Shown piece by piece: positions 1 through 7,757 of a stretch of DNA of 24,634 nucleotides. Position 1 is the stretch's first letter. Each line of letters starts with the position of its first letter. The position numbers and the translations under genes were made by a program. Origin of the DNA: MADRE2 sp964397015 (GTDB lineage Bacteria > Desulfobacterota > Desulfobacteria > Desulfobacterales > Desulfobacteraceae); contig CAYNHL010000046.1 in the NCBI GenBank assembly GCA_964397015.1, forward strand, positions 1-24,634, given 5' to 3'. Below the pieces are notes generated by a model. The model ran no database searches, was not told where the DNA came from, and worked only from the letters and a program-made list of their open reading frames with translations.

Positions 1-1147
1 TGGGACGGTATGCTTTCATCAGGTAGGTGCGGAACAGGGTTTCGCATCCGGATTCCAGGGCCCGGGCCGGGACGGTCAGGGCCGAGCCGTGCTCCTCGCG
101 CTGGTCGGTCATCACGATCTGCTCACCCCGGATCAGCACCGTGGTCTCGATAAGCAGAAAGCGCAGGTCATTGTCGCTGCGCAGGGAATCTTTGAGCCGG
201 ACGTTTTCCAGGTCTATGACCACGCTGGTGTCACCAAACAGGAAGCGCTGGAGGTTCTGGTACCCTTCTTCCGAGTTGACGATTCCCAGGGGTCCGCTGT
301 GGCTGCGGTAGACAAAGGCACGGCTGCTGCCTTTGACATAGGCGTGGTCCATCTGCACCAGGCCGTCACTGCCCGGCCCCACGGCCAGCCGAGCCAGGTT
401 GTAGTCGGTGTGGTTGGTGCCGATAAGCGAGAAAACCCGGTCAACCGGAAAGTGCCCGCCCATCTCGTTCAGGCGGTTCGGGTCCCGGTCCTCCGGGAAA
501 TTGAGAAACTCCCGCATCCGGGCCGGGCCGAAAGTGTCGATGTCATTGAGCCCGAGCATGTCCCGCACGCGGGTCAAAAGGCCCAGGCCGCGCCGGAAGT
601 GGATGCCCCGGTGGGGCGTGGCATAGGTGAAGAGCCTGTCGATCTTTGCGGCGGCCTGCTGTTTGAGGACACGCTGGATCAGGGACCGGCAGATGAGCCC
701 GCCCATGGAGTGGGCCACCAGGTGGACCCGGGGGGCGCCTGTCTGCTCCAGGACGTAATCCACAAGGATGCCCAGGTTTTCGCCCAGGGTCTCGATAACA
801 TCCCGGGTGCCGTCGCCGGCACGTTCCGAGGTCCGGTCATAGTAGCGGTAAATCCAGATCGACCGGGCCGGGAACCTGCCGGTCTTATAGAGTGCATCCT
901 CGCCGTTGAGCATTTCCACGGCGCCTTCATGGCCGATCCGGGCGAAAAGATCCGTGTACCCGTGGTCCTTGATCAAACAGACCAGGGGGCTTTCAAAGAT
1001 AAAGAAGTCCGGATTACCGTCCGGGCCGGTGCGTACCTGGGTGGAGCCGAGATTGAAGCCGTAGTAAGGCCGGTCCACAGTTGACTCCACGGCCCCCTGG
1101 CTTCCGGCGTACCCGCGCACGTAAATGATGGGCAGGTATTTTTCCAT
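1..1147 (-). CDS. Alpha/beta-hydrolase, lipase/esterase-like (partial, C-terminus outside window)
   Basis: An uninterrupted minus-strand frame of 382 codons runs off the left edge. The start is ATG at 1147, preceded by a strong purine-rich ribosome site (GGGAGGAG). Residues 141-150 read VHLVAHSMGG, the nucleophile elbow GxSxG-type motif of lipases, with Ser147 as the likely nucleophile. GSDGLV around residue 261 offers the catalytic Asp, and a His at about 283 (RSHSGPLG) completes a plausible triad. The N-terminal strand IIYVRGYAG replaces the usual HG oxyanion-loop motif with RG. There is no signal peptide, so a cytoplasmic location is likely. The visible length already exceeds a minimal lipase, so a C-terminal extension exists. 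Codons are strongly G/C-ended compared with the genes to the right. The natural substrate (ester, lipid or other acyl compound) cannot be told. Fold is confident, function general only. Confidence 0.85.
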   Translation of the reverse strand, partial: MEKYLPIIYVRGYAGSQGAVESTVDRPYYGFNLGSTQVRTGPDGNPDFFIFESPLVCLIKDHGYTDLFARIGHEGAVEMLNGEDALYKTGRFPARSIWIYRYYDRTSERAGDGTRDVIETLGENLGILVDYVLEQTGAPRVHLVAHSMGGLICRSLIQRVLKQQAAAKIDRLFTYATPHRGIHFRRGLGLLTRVRDMLGLNDIDTFGPARMREFLNFPEDRDPNRLNEMGGHFPVDRVFSLIGTNHTDYNLARLAVGPGSDGLVQMDHAYVKGSSRAFVYRSHSGPLGIVNSEEGYQNLQRFLFGDTSVVIDLENVRLKDSLRSDNDLRFLLIETTVLIRGEQIVMTDQREEHGSALTVPARALESGCETLFRTYLMKAYRP

Positions 1148-1335
1148 GGTTTCTCTCCTCCCTTTATGTTATATCGAAACTGCTTTGGACATTGTTGCTC
1201 TGCTATGGTGTTAAAGGGGGAAATAGCTCCGCTCTGTCGGTCACATTGATTGAGACCGATGGGAAGCTTTTTCTTCAACTTCCTAAGTAGTAAAGGAAAT
1301 GATAAATTGCAACAGGAAAAAAAGCTTTTGAGCCC

Positions 1336-2571
1336 ATGAAGATTCTGCATATTATAAGCCAGGCCCCTGATTTTACAGGAAGCGGCAAATCCATCCGGCA
1401 GATCCTGCGCCAGAGTGCAAAAAAGGGGCATGAAAACTTTCTTGTCGCAGGAGTACAAGCAGATTTCACACTTCCGGAAGACCTTGTTGAACCGGATCAT
1501 TGCAGTTTTGTCCGGTTTGACAACCAGGATCTCAATTTTCCCATTCCGGGAATGAGTGATGTCATGCCCTACGAAGGCCGGGTGTTTTCACAATTATGCC
1601 AGGATGAACTTTCTTTTTACCAGAAGGTGTTTGAAACAAAAATCCGGGAGGCCGTCCAACGGTTCAAACCCGATATTCTCCATACCCATCACCTCTGGAT
1701 AGTATCCGCCATTGCAAGGCGTGTCAGCCCCGGCATCCCCATGGTCACCTCCTGCCACGGAACCTGTCTCAGGCAGCATGCTCTCTGCCCGAAGATCAGC
1801 AGCCGTATCAAAGACGACCTTAAAAAAATCGACCATGTCATTGCCTTGAGCCAAAGCCAGAAAAAGGATATTACCGGCATCACAGGAAATGAACGGGACC
1901 GTATTCACGTGGTCAGCGGCGGGTATAACGACGCCTGTTTTTTCCATACCCCGAAATCCTTTGACGGCTCAGTGGAACTTGTATATGCCGGCAAGCTCAG
2001 TGCAGCCAAAGGAGTGCCGTGGCTTCTTTCCAGCCTGGAAAAAATAAAACATCTGCCTTTCAGGCTGCATATAGCCGGCAGCAGCCGGAAAGCTGAAAAA
2101 AAAGCCTGCCTGGAACAGGCCGCGCGCCTGGGTGAAAAGGTGATATACCACGGGCCCTTGAGCCATGAAGCTTTAGGGGATCTTTTGAGAAGCGCCCATG
2201 TCTTTGTGCTGCCCTCGTTTTACGAGGGACTTCCACTCGTGCTGATGGAGGCCCTGGCCTGCGGATGCAGGCTGATCACCACTGCCCTTCCGGGGGTAAA
2301 GGAACTTTTTGGCAAAGATGACAATGAGATGGTGAAACTGCTAGAGCTGCCGCCTTTGGAAACCATCGACACCCCGTTTGAAAAGGATATGCCCCGGCTT
2401 GAAGCCAGGCTGGCAGGCTTGCTTGAAAAAACCATCCATGAAGTTATAAAAGATGCGGAACCTGACTGGGAATATGCCTGTGCCAGGACCTTGCCATACA
2501 CATGGGACAAAGTTTTTTCCAAAATTGAACGGGTGTACAAACAGGCATCTTGTGATTATAATAGGTCCTGA
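1336..2571 (+). CDS. Glycosyltransferase family 4 (GT-B fold)
   Basis: A 411-residue protein with the two Rossmann-like halves of a GT-B glycosyltransferase. The N-terminal acceptor half starts MKILHIISQ and contains DILHTHHLW near residues 113-121. The donor-binding half starts near residue 214 with LVYAGKLSAAKG. The GT4 signature EGLPLVLME at 297-305 is the EX7E motif that contacts the nucleotide sugar. It would transfer a sugar from a nucleotide donor, probably to a surface glycan or lipid carrier at the inner face of the membrane; donor and acceptor are unknown. The ATG at 1336 has only a weak ribosome site (GAG close by, AGGA too far upstream), and a stop codon shortly upstream limits extension. 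It is the first gene of a same-strand run with rdgB 53 bases downstream. Confidence 0.88.
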   Translation: MKILHIISQAPDFTGSGKSIRQILRQSAKKGHENFLVAGVQADFTLPEDLVEPDHCSFVRFDNQDLNFPIPGMSDVMPYEGRVFSQLCQDELSFYQKVFETKIREAVQRFKPDILHTHHLWIVSAIARRVSPGIPMVTSCHGTCLRQHALCPKISSRIKDDLKKIDHVIALSQSQKKDITGITGNERDRIHVVSGGYNDACFFHTPKSFDGSVELVYAGKLSAAKGVPWLLSSLEKIKHLPFRLHIAGSSRKAEKKACLEQAARLGEKVIYHGPLSHEALGDLLRSAHVFVLPSFYEGLPLVLMEALACGCRLITTALPGVKELFGKDDNEMVKLLELPPLETIDTPFEKDMPRLEARLAGLLEKTIHEVIKDAEPDWEYACARTLPYTWDKVFSKIERVYKQASCDYNRS

Positions 2572-2624
2572 CAACTGCATAAACATGCAGAAACCGGAAT
2601 TAAAAATGATACAGGAGTCTGTCA

Positions 2625-3266
2625 GTGAAAACCATCATCGTTCTGGCCACACGGAATGCCGGTAAAACAAGGGAAATTCAGAAAATGCTTTCAGGGCATC
2701 CCATTGACCTGAAAAATTTGAATGATTTCGGCCCCATACCAGAGGTTGAAGAAGACGGGGCCACATTTGACGACAATGCATACAAAAAAGCGTCCTTTAC
2801 AGCCAGGGTGCTCGGACTGCCCGCCATGGCTGACGATTCAGGCCTGGTGGTGAAGGCGCTCGACGGCCGCCCCGGTGTCCGGTCTGCACGGTATGCCTCT
2901 GACCATGCATCGGACCAGCAAAACCTGGAAAAGGTGCTTTCAAAACTTTCAGGCGCAAAAGACCGGTCCGCAGCTTTTGAATGTGTCGTTTCCATAGCCG
3001 TTCCCACCGGGGCCGCCCTGACCTACGAGGGGCGCTGTGAGGGTATTATCCTCGAATCCCCCAGGGGGGAAAACGGATTTGGATATGATCCGGTTTTTTT
3101 CTATCCTGAATTCGACAAAACGTTTGCCGAAATTTCCATGGAGGAAAAAAGCAGGGTAAGCCACCGTGGACTGGCTTTTAAACAGATCATCGATGAAATG
3201 GATAAAATCCTGGACTGGATCGACATCCAGATGCCGGTAATCGAACCCTTTGACTGTAAAGGATAA
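2625..3266 (+). CDS. rdgB: XTP/dITP pyrophosphatase, RdgB/HAM1 family
   Basis: A 213-residue protein of usual family length. It hydrolyses non-canonical purine nucleoside triphosphates (dITP, XTP, ITP) to monophosphate and pyrophosphate, keeping deaminated bases out of DNA and RNA; cytosolic and Mg-dependent by family knowledge. Visible motifs are ATRNAGKTREI at 8-18 (triphosphate-binding TxNxxK), FDDNAYKKA at 48-56, ADDSGL at 69-74 with the general-base Asp, GENGFGYDP at 148-156, and SHRGLAF at 179-185. The start is GTG at 2625, decided by AGGAG at 2613-2617 with a 7-base spacer. The gene lies in a co-directional run, and a nitroreductase gene follows after 5 bases. Confidence 0.95.
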   Translation: MKTIIVLATRNAGKTREIQKMLSGHPIDLKNLNDFGPIPEVEEDGATFDDNAYKKASFTARVLGLPAMADDSGLVVKALDGRPGVRSARYASDHASDQQNLEKVLSKLSGAKDRSAAFECVVSIAVPTGAALTYEGRCEGIILESPRGENGFGYDPVFFYPEFDKTFAEISMEEKSRVSHRGLAFKQIIDEMDKILDWIDIQMPVIEPFDCKG

Positions 3267-3271
3267 TAACC

Positions 3272-3859
3272 ATGACTCAAACGACATTTGCAGAACTGGT
3301 AAAACAGAACAGGAGCTGCCGGCGGTTTGATCATTCCTGCAAAATGGATGACCAAACCTGCAGGCAGCTTATCGAGCTGGCCCGTCATACCGCCTCCGGG
3401 GCGAACATGCAGCCGTTGAAATACATTATAAGCACAGGCGACACTGCCAACGAGGCCATTTTTGACTGCCTTGGATGGGCCGCGTACCTCAAAGACTGGA
3501 AGGGACCGGTCCGGGAAGAAAGACCGGCGGCATATATCGTCATAACGGGTGATACCTCCATATCGAAAAATTTCTGGTGCGATCACGGAATCGCCGCGCA
3601 GACCATACTGCTCGGAGCCAGGGACAAGGGATATGCCGGATGCATTTTTGCATCCATCAACCAGAAAAAACTGCGGCAGTCCCTCGAGATAGAGGACCAC
3701 CTCGAAATCCTGCTGGTGATCGCACTTGGAAAGCCGGTCGAAACCGTATGCATCGAGGATGTGGGCCCTGATGGTTCCATCAGGTACTGGAGGGATGAAA
3801 ACCAGGTGCATCATGTACCAAAACGCAGCCTGGACGAACTGATTTACAAGACATGGTAG
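3272..3859 (+). CDS. Nitroreductase family protein (FMN-dependent)
   Basis: A 195-residue protein with the nitroreductase fold signature. The N-terminal NRSCRRFD near residues 13-20 matches the phosphate-binding RRSxRxF motif for FMN. SGANMQPLKYII at 42-53 matches the SGGNxQPW-type segment, and a helix with HGIAAQTILLGARDKG at 105-120 precedes a Gly/Cys turn, as in the FMN site. Proteins of this fold use FMN and NAD(P)H to reduce nitro groups, quinones or enones, and some have specialised reductive or dehalogenating roles; the substrate here is unknown. It is short for the family and cytosolic. A ribosome site (AAAGGA) precedes the ATG. Its 3' end overlaps the next gene by 7 bases (ATGGTAG), which suggests translational coupling with the radical SAM gene. 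Confidence 0.88.
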   Translation: MTQTTFAELVKQNRSCRRFDHSCKMDDQTCRQLIELARHTASGANMQPLKYIISTGDTANEAIFDCLGWAAYLKDWKGPVREERPAAYIVITGDTSISKNFWCDHGIAAQTILLGARDKGYAGCIFASINQKKLRQSLEIEDHLEILLVIALGKPVETVCIEDVGPDGSIRYWRDENQVHHVPKRSLDELIYKTW

Positions 3860-5565
3860 AAAAGGCTGATTTCAAAATATTTCTTGTCAACCCGGCCTGC
3901 CGGGATGCCAGAATAGACCAGGAAGACTCGATGGCCAGTCCCATAGGCCTTTTTTATATCGGGGCATTGCTAAAGGAAAACCGGTATAATGTCGAGCTGG
4001 TAAACCTAGCACAGGAACACGACCCCCTGGCTTACTTTTCATGGATTTTGCAAAACAACCGGCCGGATCTTATAGGTTTTTTTGTACTGAACGCCAACCG
4101 GCATAACGCCGTGGCCGCGGCAACTGCCGCCCGTCAGCAATGCCCGGACACCTGTATTGTTTTCGGCGGGCCCTGCGCGACATTCATGCCGGAGCACCTG
4201 ATGGGGACAAACAGCGCCGTTGATTACATCGTAAACGGAGAAGGGGAACACACCTTCCTTGCCATTGCCGGGGCTCTTTTGACAAACCGCAGGGACCAGA
4301 TCCCGTCCATTCCCGGGCTGGTATACAGGCAGCAGGACACCCTGATCAGGACCCCCGGGCCGGAACCCATTGCAGATCTGGACCAGCTGCCCCATCCGTC
4401 AAAATATTTTTCGTTTCACCACCTGTCCATGTCCAGGGGATGTCCCGGGCGCTGCACCTTCTGCGGCTCACCTAAGTTCTGGGGCTCCGGCAGGCCGAGA
4501 TTTCATTCTGCAAAATGGTTTGCCGATGAAATCGAGGCACTGTTCAACAGCGGCACCCGTCATTTTTTCATATCAGACGACACCTTCACCCTTGAACGAG
4601 AACGTGTCATATCCCTTTGCCGGATACTTGCGGAAAAAAAACTCGATATCACCTGGAATGCCATTTCAAGGGTGGATCACATAGATGAAAAAATGCTGTG
4701 GTGGATGCGTAAAGCAGGATGCATCCAGATCAGCTACGGCGTGGAAAGCGGATCTGAAACCATCCGCAGGACACTTGGAAAACCGGTCGCCCATAACGAT
4801 ATTATCCGGGCTTTCAAACTTACGGCATCTTTGGGCATACTGCCGCGGGCTTATTTTATTTACGGCTCTCCCGGGGAAAATGAGCAGACCATAAAAGAGA
4901 CCTGTGAGCTGATCCTGAAAATCAAACCACTGGGCGCCATTTTCTATATCCTGGTATTGTTCCCCGGCACCTTTCTATACGAGAATGCCTGCAGGAAAGG
5001 ACTGGTTTCAAGCGATGTCTGGAACCATGACATTGAAGATATTCCATGGTTCGAGATCGATCCCGGCCTGGATTTTGACCTTGTAAAACAATTCGGGGAT
5101 ACCCTTCGCCAGACATTTTTCAGCAACCTTCACCGGTTTGCCGCCGATATCGAGCTTTTGGACGATAAAGCACTTTATCCCTGCCATGCCGATTTCCTGT
5201 CCCGCCTTGCAATGACATTCAGTCATGGTGATTATGCAGGCAACCCACAGGTCATAGATGCCGGAACAACTGCCGAAACCCTTTATGAAAAGGCCCTGCT
5301 CTATCATCCGGATTTCAGGGCATTCCTGGGACTCGGCATGCTGCACATGAAAACCGGCCGGTTTAAAAAAGCCATAGAAATACTGGAAACAGGGCTTGAA
5401 CACCACCCGGGCCAAAAAGACCTGCTTTTGTGTTCGGCATTGAACCACATGAACTCAGGAGACTTTAAAAAGGCCCTGGCCATTCTCGAGCCCCTGGCTC
5501 ACCTGCCCGAAGCCCGAAAATACATGACCATCTGCAACCAGAAACAAGGGAAGGCACATCCATGA
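3853..5565 (+). CDS. Radical SAM protein with B12-binding-like N-domain and C-terminal TPRs
   Basis: A 570-residue protein with three parts. Residues about 8-155 form a Rossmann-like cobalamin-binding-type domain (start FKIFLVNPA, later VFGGPCATFMPE and VNGEGE), as in many B12-dependent radical SAM enzymes. The radical SAM core follows, with the [4Fe-4S] motif CPGRCTFC at Cys197, Cys201 and Cys204. The later YGVESGSE and YGSPGE segments fit SAM-binding barrel strands. From about residue 473 there are two or three TPR-like helical repeats (AETLYEKALLYHPDF, then FKKAIEILETGLEHHP). The reaction is unknown; family members perform methylations, ring rearrangements and tailoring of lipids, tetrapyrroles or natural products. 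The TPR tail suggests a protein partner. It overlaps the preceding gene by 7 bases and the following by 4 (ATGA). Confidence 0.88.
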   Translation: MVEKADFKIFLVNPACRDARIDQEDSMASPIGLFYIGALLKENRYNVELVNLAQEHDPLAYFSWILQNNRPDLIGFFVLNANRHNAVAAATAARQQCPDTCIVFGGPCATFMPEHLMGTNSAVDYIVNGEGEHTFLAIAGALLTNRRDQIPSIPGLVYRQQDTLIRTPGPEPIADLDQLPHPSKYFSFHHLSMSRGCPGRCTFCGSPKFWGSGRPRFHSAKWFADEIEALFNSGTRHFFISDDTFTLERERVISLCRILAEKKLDITWNAISRVDHIDEKMLWWMRKAGCIQISYGVESGSETIRRTLGKPVAHNDIIRAFKLTASLGILPRAYFIYGSPGENEQTIKETCELILKIKPLGAIFYILVLFPGTFLYENACRKGLVSSDVWNHDIEDIPWFEIDPGLDFDLVKQFGDTLRQTFFSNLHRFAADIELLDDKALYPCHADFLSRLAMTFSHGDYAGNPQVIDAGTTAETLYEKALLYHPDFRAFLGLGMLHMKTGRFKKAIEILETGLEHHPGQKDLLLCSALNHMNSGDFKKALAILEPLAHLPEARKYMTICNQKQGKAHP

Positions 5566-7301
5566 ACGACATGACCGATTACAAGCTGGCCAACCTGAAA
5601 AAAAAAGAACAGGCCCTTGCCGACAAACGCAGGCAGATCCTGGCACAGGAAGATCAAAACGCCCTGGATTCAATATTGGGCGCACCGGCGCCGGCCACCC
5701 TCATCCAGTCTTTCCCGGACCAGGACCTTTATTATCTCATGCATAAAATCGGACCCCTGGATTTTATTCCTGTACTGGCCATGGCCACATCAAGTCAATG
5801 GGAATACATCATCGATCTTGAAGTCTGGGACAACGACCGCGTCGATCTCAAACAGATGACAAAGCTGCTGGACCTGCTTTTCCAGGCCGATTCAAAACGC
5901 CTGCTGAGGTGGATGGTCAAGGAAAAGCCCGATTTTATCGAATATTACTTTTATAAGTACCTCCAGATCCACATCCGCGAACACGACGAACCGCCGCCCG
6001 ACGACCATGAAAATTACGTCACCTGGGATGACAAGTTTTATTTAAGCTTCCTGAAAACTCCCCGGCCGACAGGCAGCAATGATCAGCCGGCACCCGAACC
6101 GGACGAAAAGGCTCCGGAACTGATTGAAAAAATGCTCAGGGCAGTTGCGGAAATGGACCTGTCCGTTTTCCATGGGCTCCTGCTGGAGACCGCTTCCACC
6201 ATGACAGTGGAAACCGAAGAAGAGCAGTTCAGGCAAAAGAATCTCAGGCTTGCGGAAAAAGGCTTTCTGCCGTTCCATGAAGCATTGGGTATTTACCAGC
6301 CCATAAACCAGGAACAGATGCGGAAGCGACCCAAACAGCCCTGGATGTCAGCTCCAGTGTTTGACCCGGAAAACCCGCTGCCGCCCCAGTACCATTCCCA
6401 GTATATAAAGGGAACGACCCTGTTTGAAAAATCACTTGAAAAAACCCATGAACTGATCCGGCTGGACCTTGAATCAGAACTGGCATCCCTGATCAACAAG
6501 CTGATTTCAGCAGATAAGGTTAAAATCAGAAAAAGACAGGATATAGAAGCCGCAGTATGGAAAACCATGCATTTTTTATCCCTGGGTATCGAGAGCTTAA
6601 ACCTGCAGAATGGAAAGACCGGTCCGCAGGCTGGGGCCGCTGCCATTGAAACTTATTTTCTCGAAGACATATTCAGGTGCGGCTCCGCCAGAGGCATAGC
6701 ACTTAAAACAATGGCATCGAAATGGTACAATAAAAGCTTTATCAAAAAACGCGGCCTTCCCATAAGCTTTCTGGGTGAACAGTGGCTGGGCGTAATGGGC
6801 GGCCTGCTTTTGGACCGGCCCATGTTCTTTGACAACTATGAAAAGACAACCGGCCTTTACCGTAATTTTGAAACCCTTGACGATATTGAGAAAACACACA
6901 AAACGCTTCAGGAAGTCATGGAGACAGACCACATAGTGGCGCAGCTCGATCCCGACCTGTCTGCAGTGGATAATGGCATGGTGAACATTTTCACCTGCAT
7001 GCTGACACTGTGGGCAAAAGACCGGCTTGGACTGGAGTTGTCACTAGAACCTGTGCCTGTGGATAAATTCAGGCCTTTTTTCAAAGAGCTGTTCGCCGAT
7101 GCCTCCCGTGAAACCCGCCTCAATGATTTTATCTCGTGGATATGCGGCCAGGCCGGCCTGGATGAAAAGGATGTTCCCCTGCATTTCAAGGATGTAACCC
7201 TTGAACTGTTCCGGGTACTTGACGATGAATACAGAACCGTTGATCCGGAACGGATCGATCCGCGGTATATTCCCCATTTTCTGCTTTGCAGAAGCTGCTG
7301 A
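5562..7301 (+). CDS. DUF6178-like conserved protein
   Basis: A 579-residue soluble protein without signal peptide or membrane segment. From memory its opening (YKLANLKKKEQALADKR, then an ALDSILGA segment) and its length resemble the DUF6178 family of deltaproteobacteria; no function is established for that family that I know of. It is mostly helical and charged. Notable segments are DLYYLMHKIGPLD near residues 54-66, an acidic, proline-rich linker near 145-190, and a C-terminal DPRYIPHFLLCRSC tail with two cysteines. No catalytic motif is evident. The ATG overlaps the stop of the radical SAM gene (ATGA), so the two are probably translated together and may act together. It ends the plus-strand run and converges on cheY with a 46-base gap in which I see no convincing terminator hairpin. 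Confidence 0.7.
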   Translation: MNDMTDYKLANLKKKEQALADKRRQILAQEDQNALDSILGAPAPATLIQSFPDQDLYYLMHKIGPLDFIPVLAMATSSQWEYIIDLEVWDNDRVDLKQMTKLLDLLFQADSKRLLRWMVKEKPDFIEYYFYKYLQIHIREHDEPPPDDHENYVTWDDKFYLSFLKTPRPTGSNDQPAPEPDEKAPELIEKMLRAVAEMDLSVFHGLLLETASTMTVETEEEQFRQKNLRLAEKGFLPFHEALGIYQPINQEQMRKRPKQPWMSAPVFDPENPLPPQYHSQYIKGTTLFEKSLEKTHELIRLDLESELASLINKLISADKVKIRKRQDIEAAVWKTMHFLSLGIESLNLQNGKTGPQAGAAAIETYFLEDIFRCGSARGIALKTMASKWYNKSFIKKRGLPISFLGEQWLGVMGGLLLDRPMFFDNYEKTTGLYRNFETLDDIEKTHKTLQEVMETDHIVAQLDPDLSAVDNGMVNIFTCMLTLWAKDRLGLELSLEPVPVDKFRPFFKELFADASRETRLNDFISWICGQAGLDEKDVPLHFKDVTLELFRVLDDEYRTVDPERIDPRYIPHFLLCRSC

Positions 7302-7347
7302 CCGCCGGACCTGCTCTGCATGAGGCGCTTTTGGGCTGCCGGTTTTG

Positions 7348-7752
7348 TTACAGCACTCCGGCCTGCTTGAGTTTACAGGTCACGGACTGGTGATCAAAGG
7401 GTTTGAGCAGGTAAGCGTTGATCCCGAGACGCATTGTTTCAAGAATCACTTGCCTGGATGTGACCGTAGTGGCCATGATGAATCTTGTATGGCGTGTGCG
7501 GTCCTCTTTCCTGACGGTCCTGAGCAGCTCGAGCCCGGTCATCTTAGGCATTTCCATATCGGAGATGATCAAGTCGAACCTCTTTTTGGCCCCCTGGCCG
7601 GCCGCCGCATCTTTGATACAGGTCCATGCCGCCTGCCCGTCTTCAGCCTCGGTGATATCGGTAAGTCCCAGTGTGGAAAGGATCGATGCCATGGCCTCGC
7701 GCATCGAAGACTTGTCATCCACAACCAGTATTTTAATCCGGGAAATATCCAT
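7348..7752 (-). CDS. cheY: Single-domain response regulator, CheY-like
   Basis: A 134-residue stand-alone receiver domain. Asp12/Asp13 (LVVDD) bind Mg, Asp65 in LIISDMEMP is the phosphoacceptor, Thr95 or Thr96 is the switch residue, and Lys117 in LLKPFD is the conserved lysine. It lies 5 bases downstream of the cheA stop as the last gene of the MCP-cheW-cheA-cheY operon, so its phosphodonor is most likely that CheA. A ribosome site (CAGGGT) sits about 8 bases before the ATG. By family knowledge phospho-CheY binds a motor or another output protein. Which output (flagellum, pilus or other) cannot be read from this window. There is an extended loop (AAAGQGAKKRF) before the phosphoacceptor strand. 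Confidence 0.93.
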   Translation of the reverse strand: MDISRIKILVVDDKSSMREAMASILSTLGLTDITEAEDGQAAWTCIKDAAAGQGAKKRFDLIISDMEMPKMTGLELLRTVRKEDRTRHTRFIMATTVTSRQVILETMRLGINAYLLKPFDHQSVTCKLKQAGVL

Positions 7753-7757
7753 TGCAG

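Noticed and set aside
89..1084. 331-codon open frame on the plus strand
   Set aside because: It lies opposite the lipase-like gene, whose minus-strand frame has the GxSxG-type motif, a ribosome site and full-length coding character. The plus frame shows no family features and is a by-product of G/C-rich codons.
1264..1327. Imperfect inverted repeat around two AAGCTT sites upstream of the glycosyltransferase gene
   Set aside because: The arms are A/T-rich, about 11 bases, imperfect and 40-50 bases apart. Chance is a sufficient explanation.
973..1500. 175-codon minus-strand open frame spanning the hydrolase start and the glycosyltransferase start
   Set aside because: It is a different frame from the hydrolase, and its upstream half lies opposite the GT4 coding sequence. 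No motif supports it.
7302..7347. Possible bidirectional terminator between the convergent DUF6178-like and cheY genes
   Set aside because: Only a 4-base pairing (ACCG/CGGT) with a long loop could be found. GCCGG occurs twice but as a direct, not inverted, repeat.
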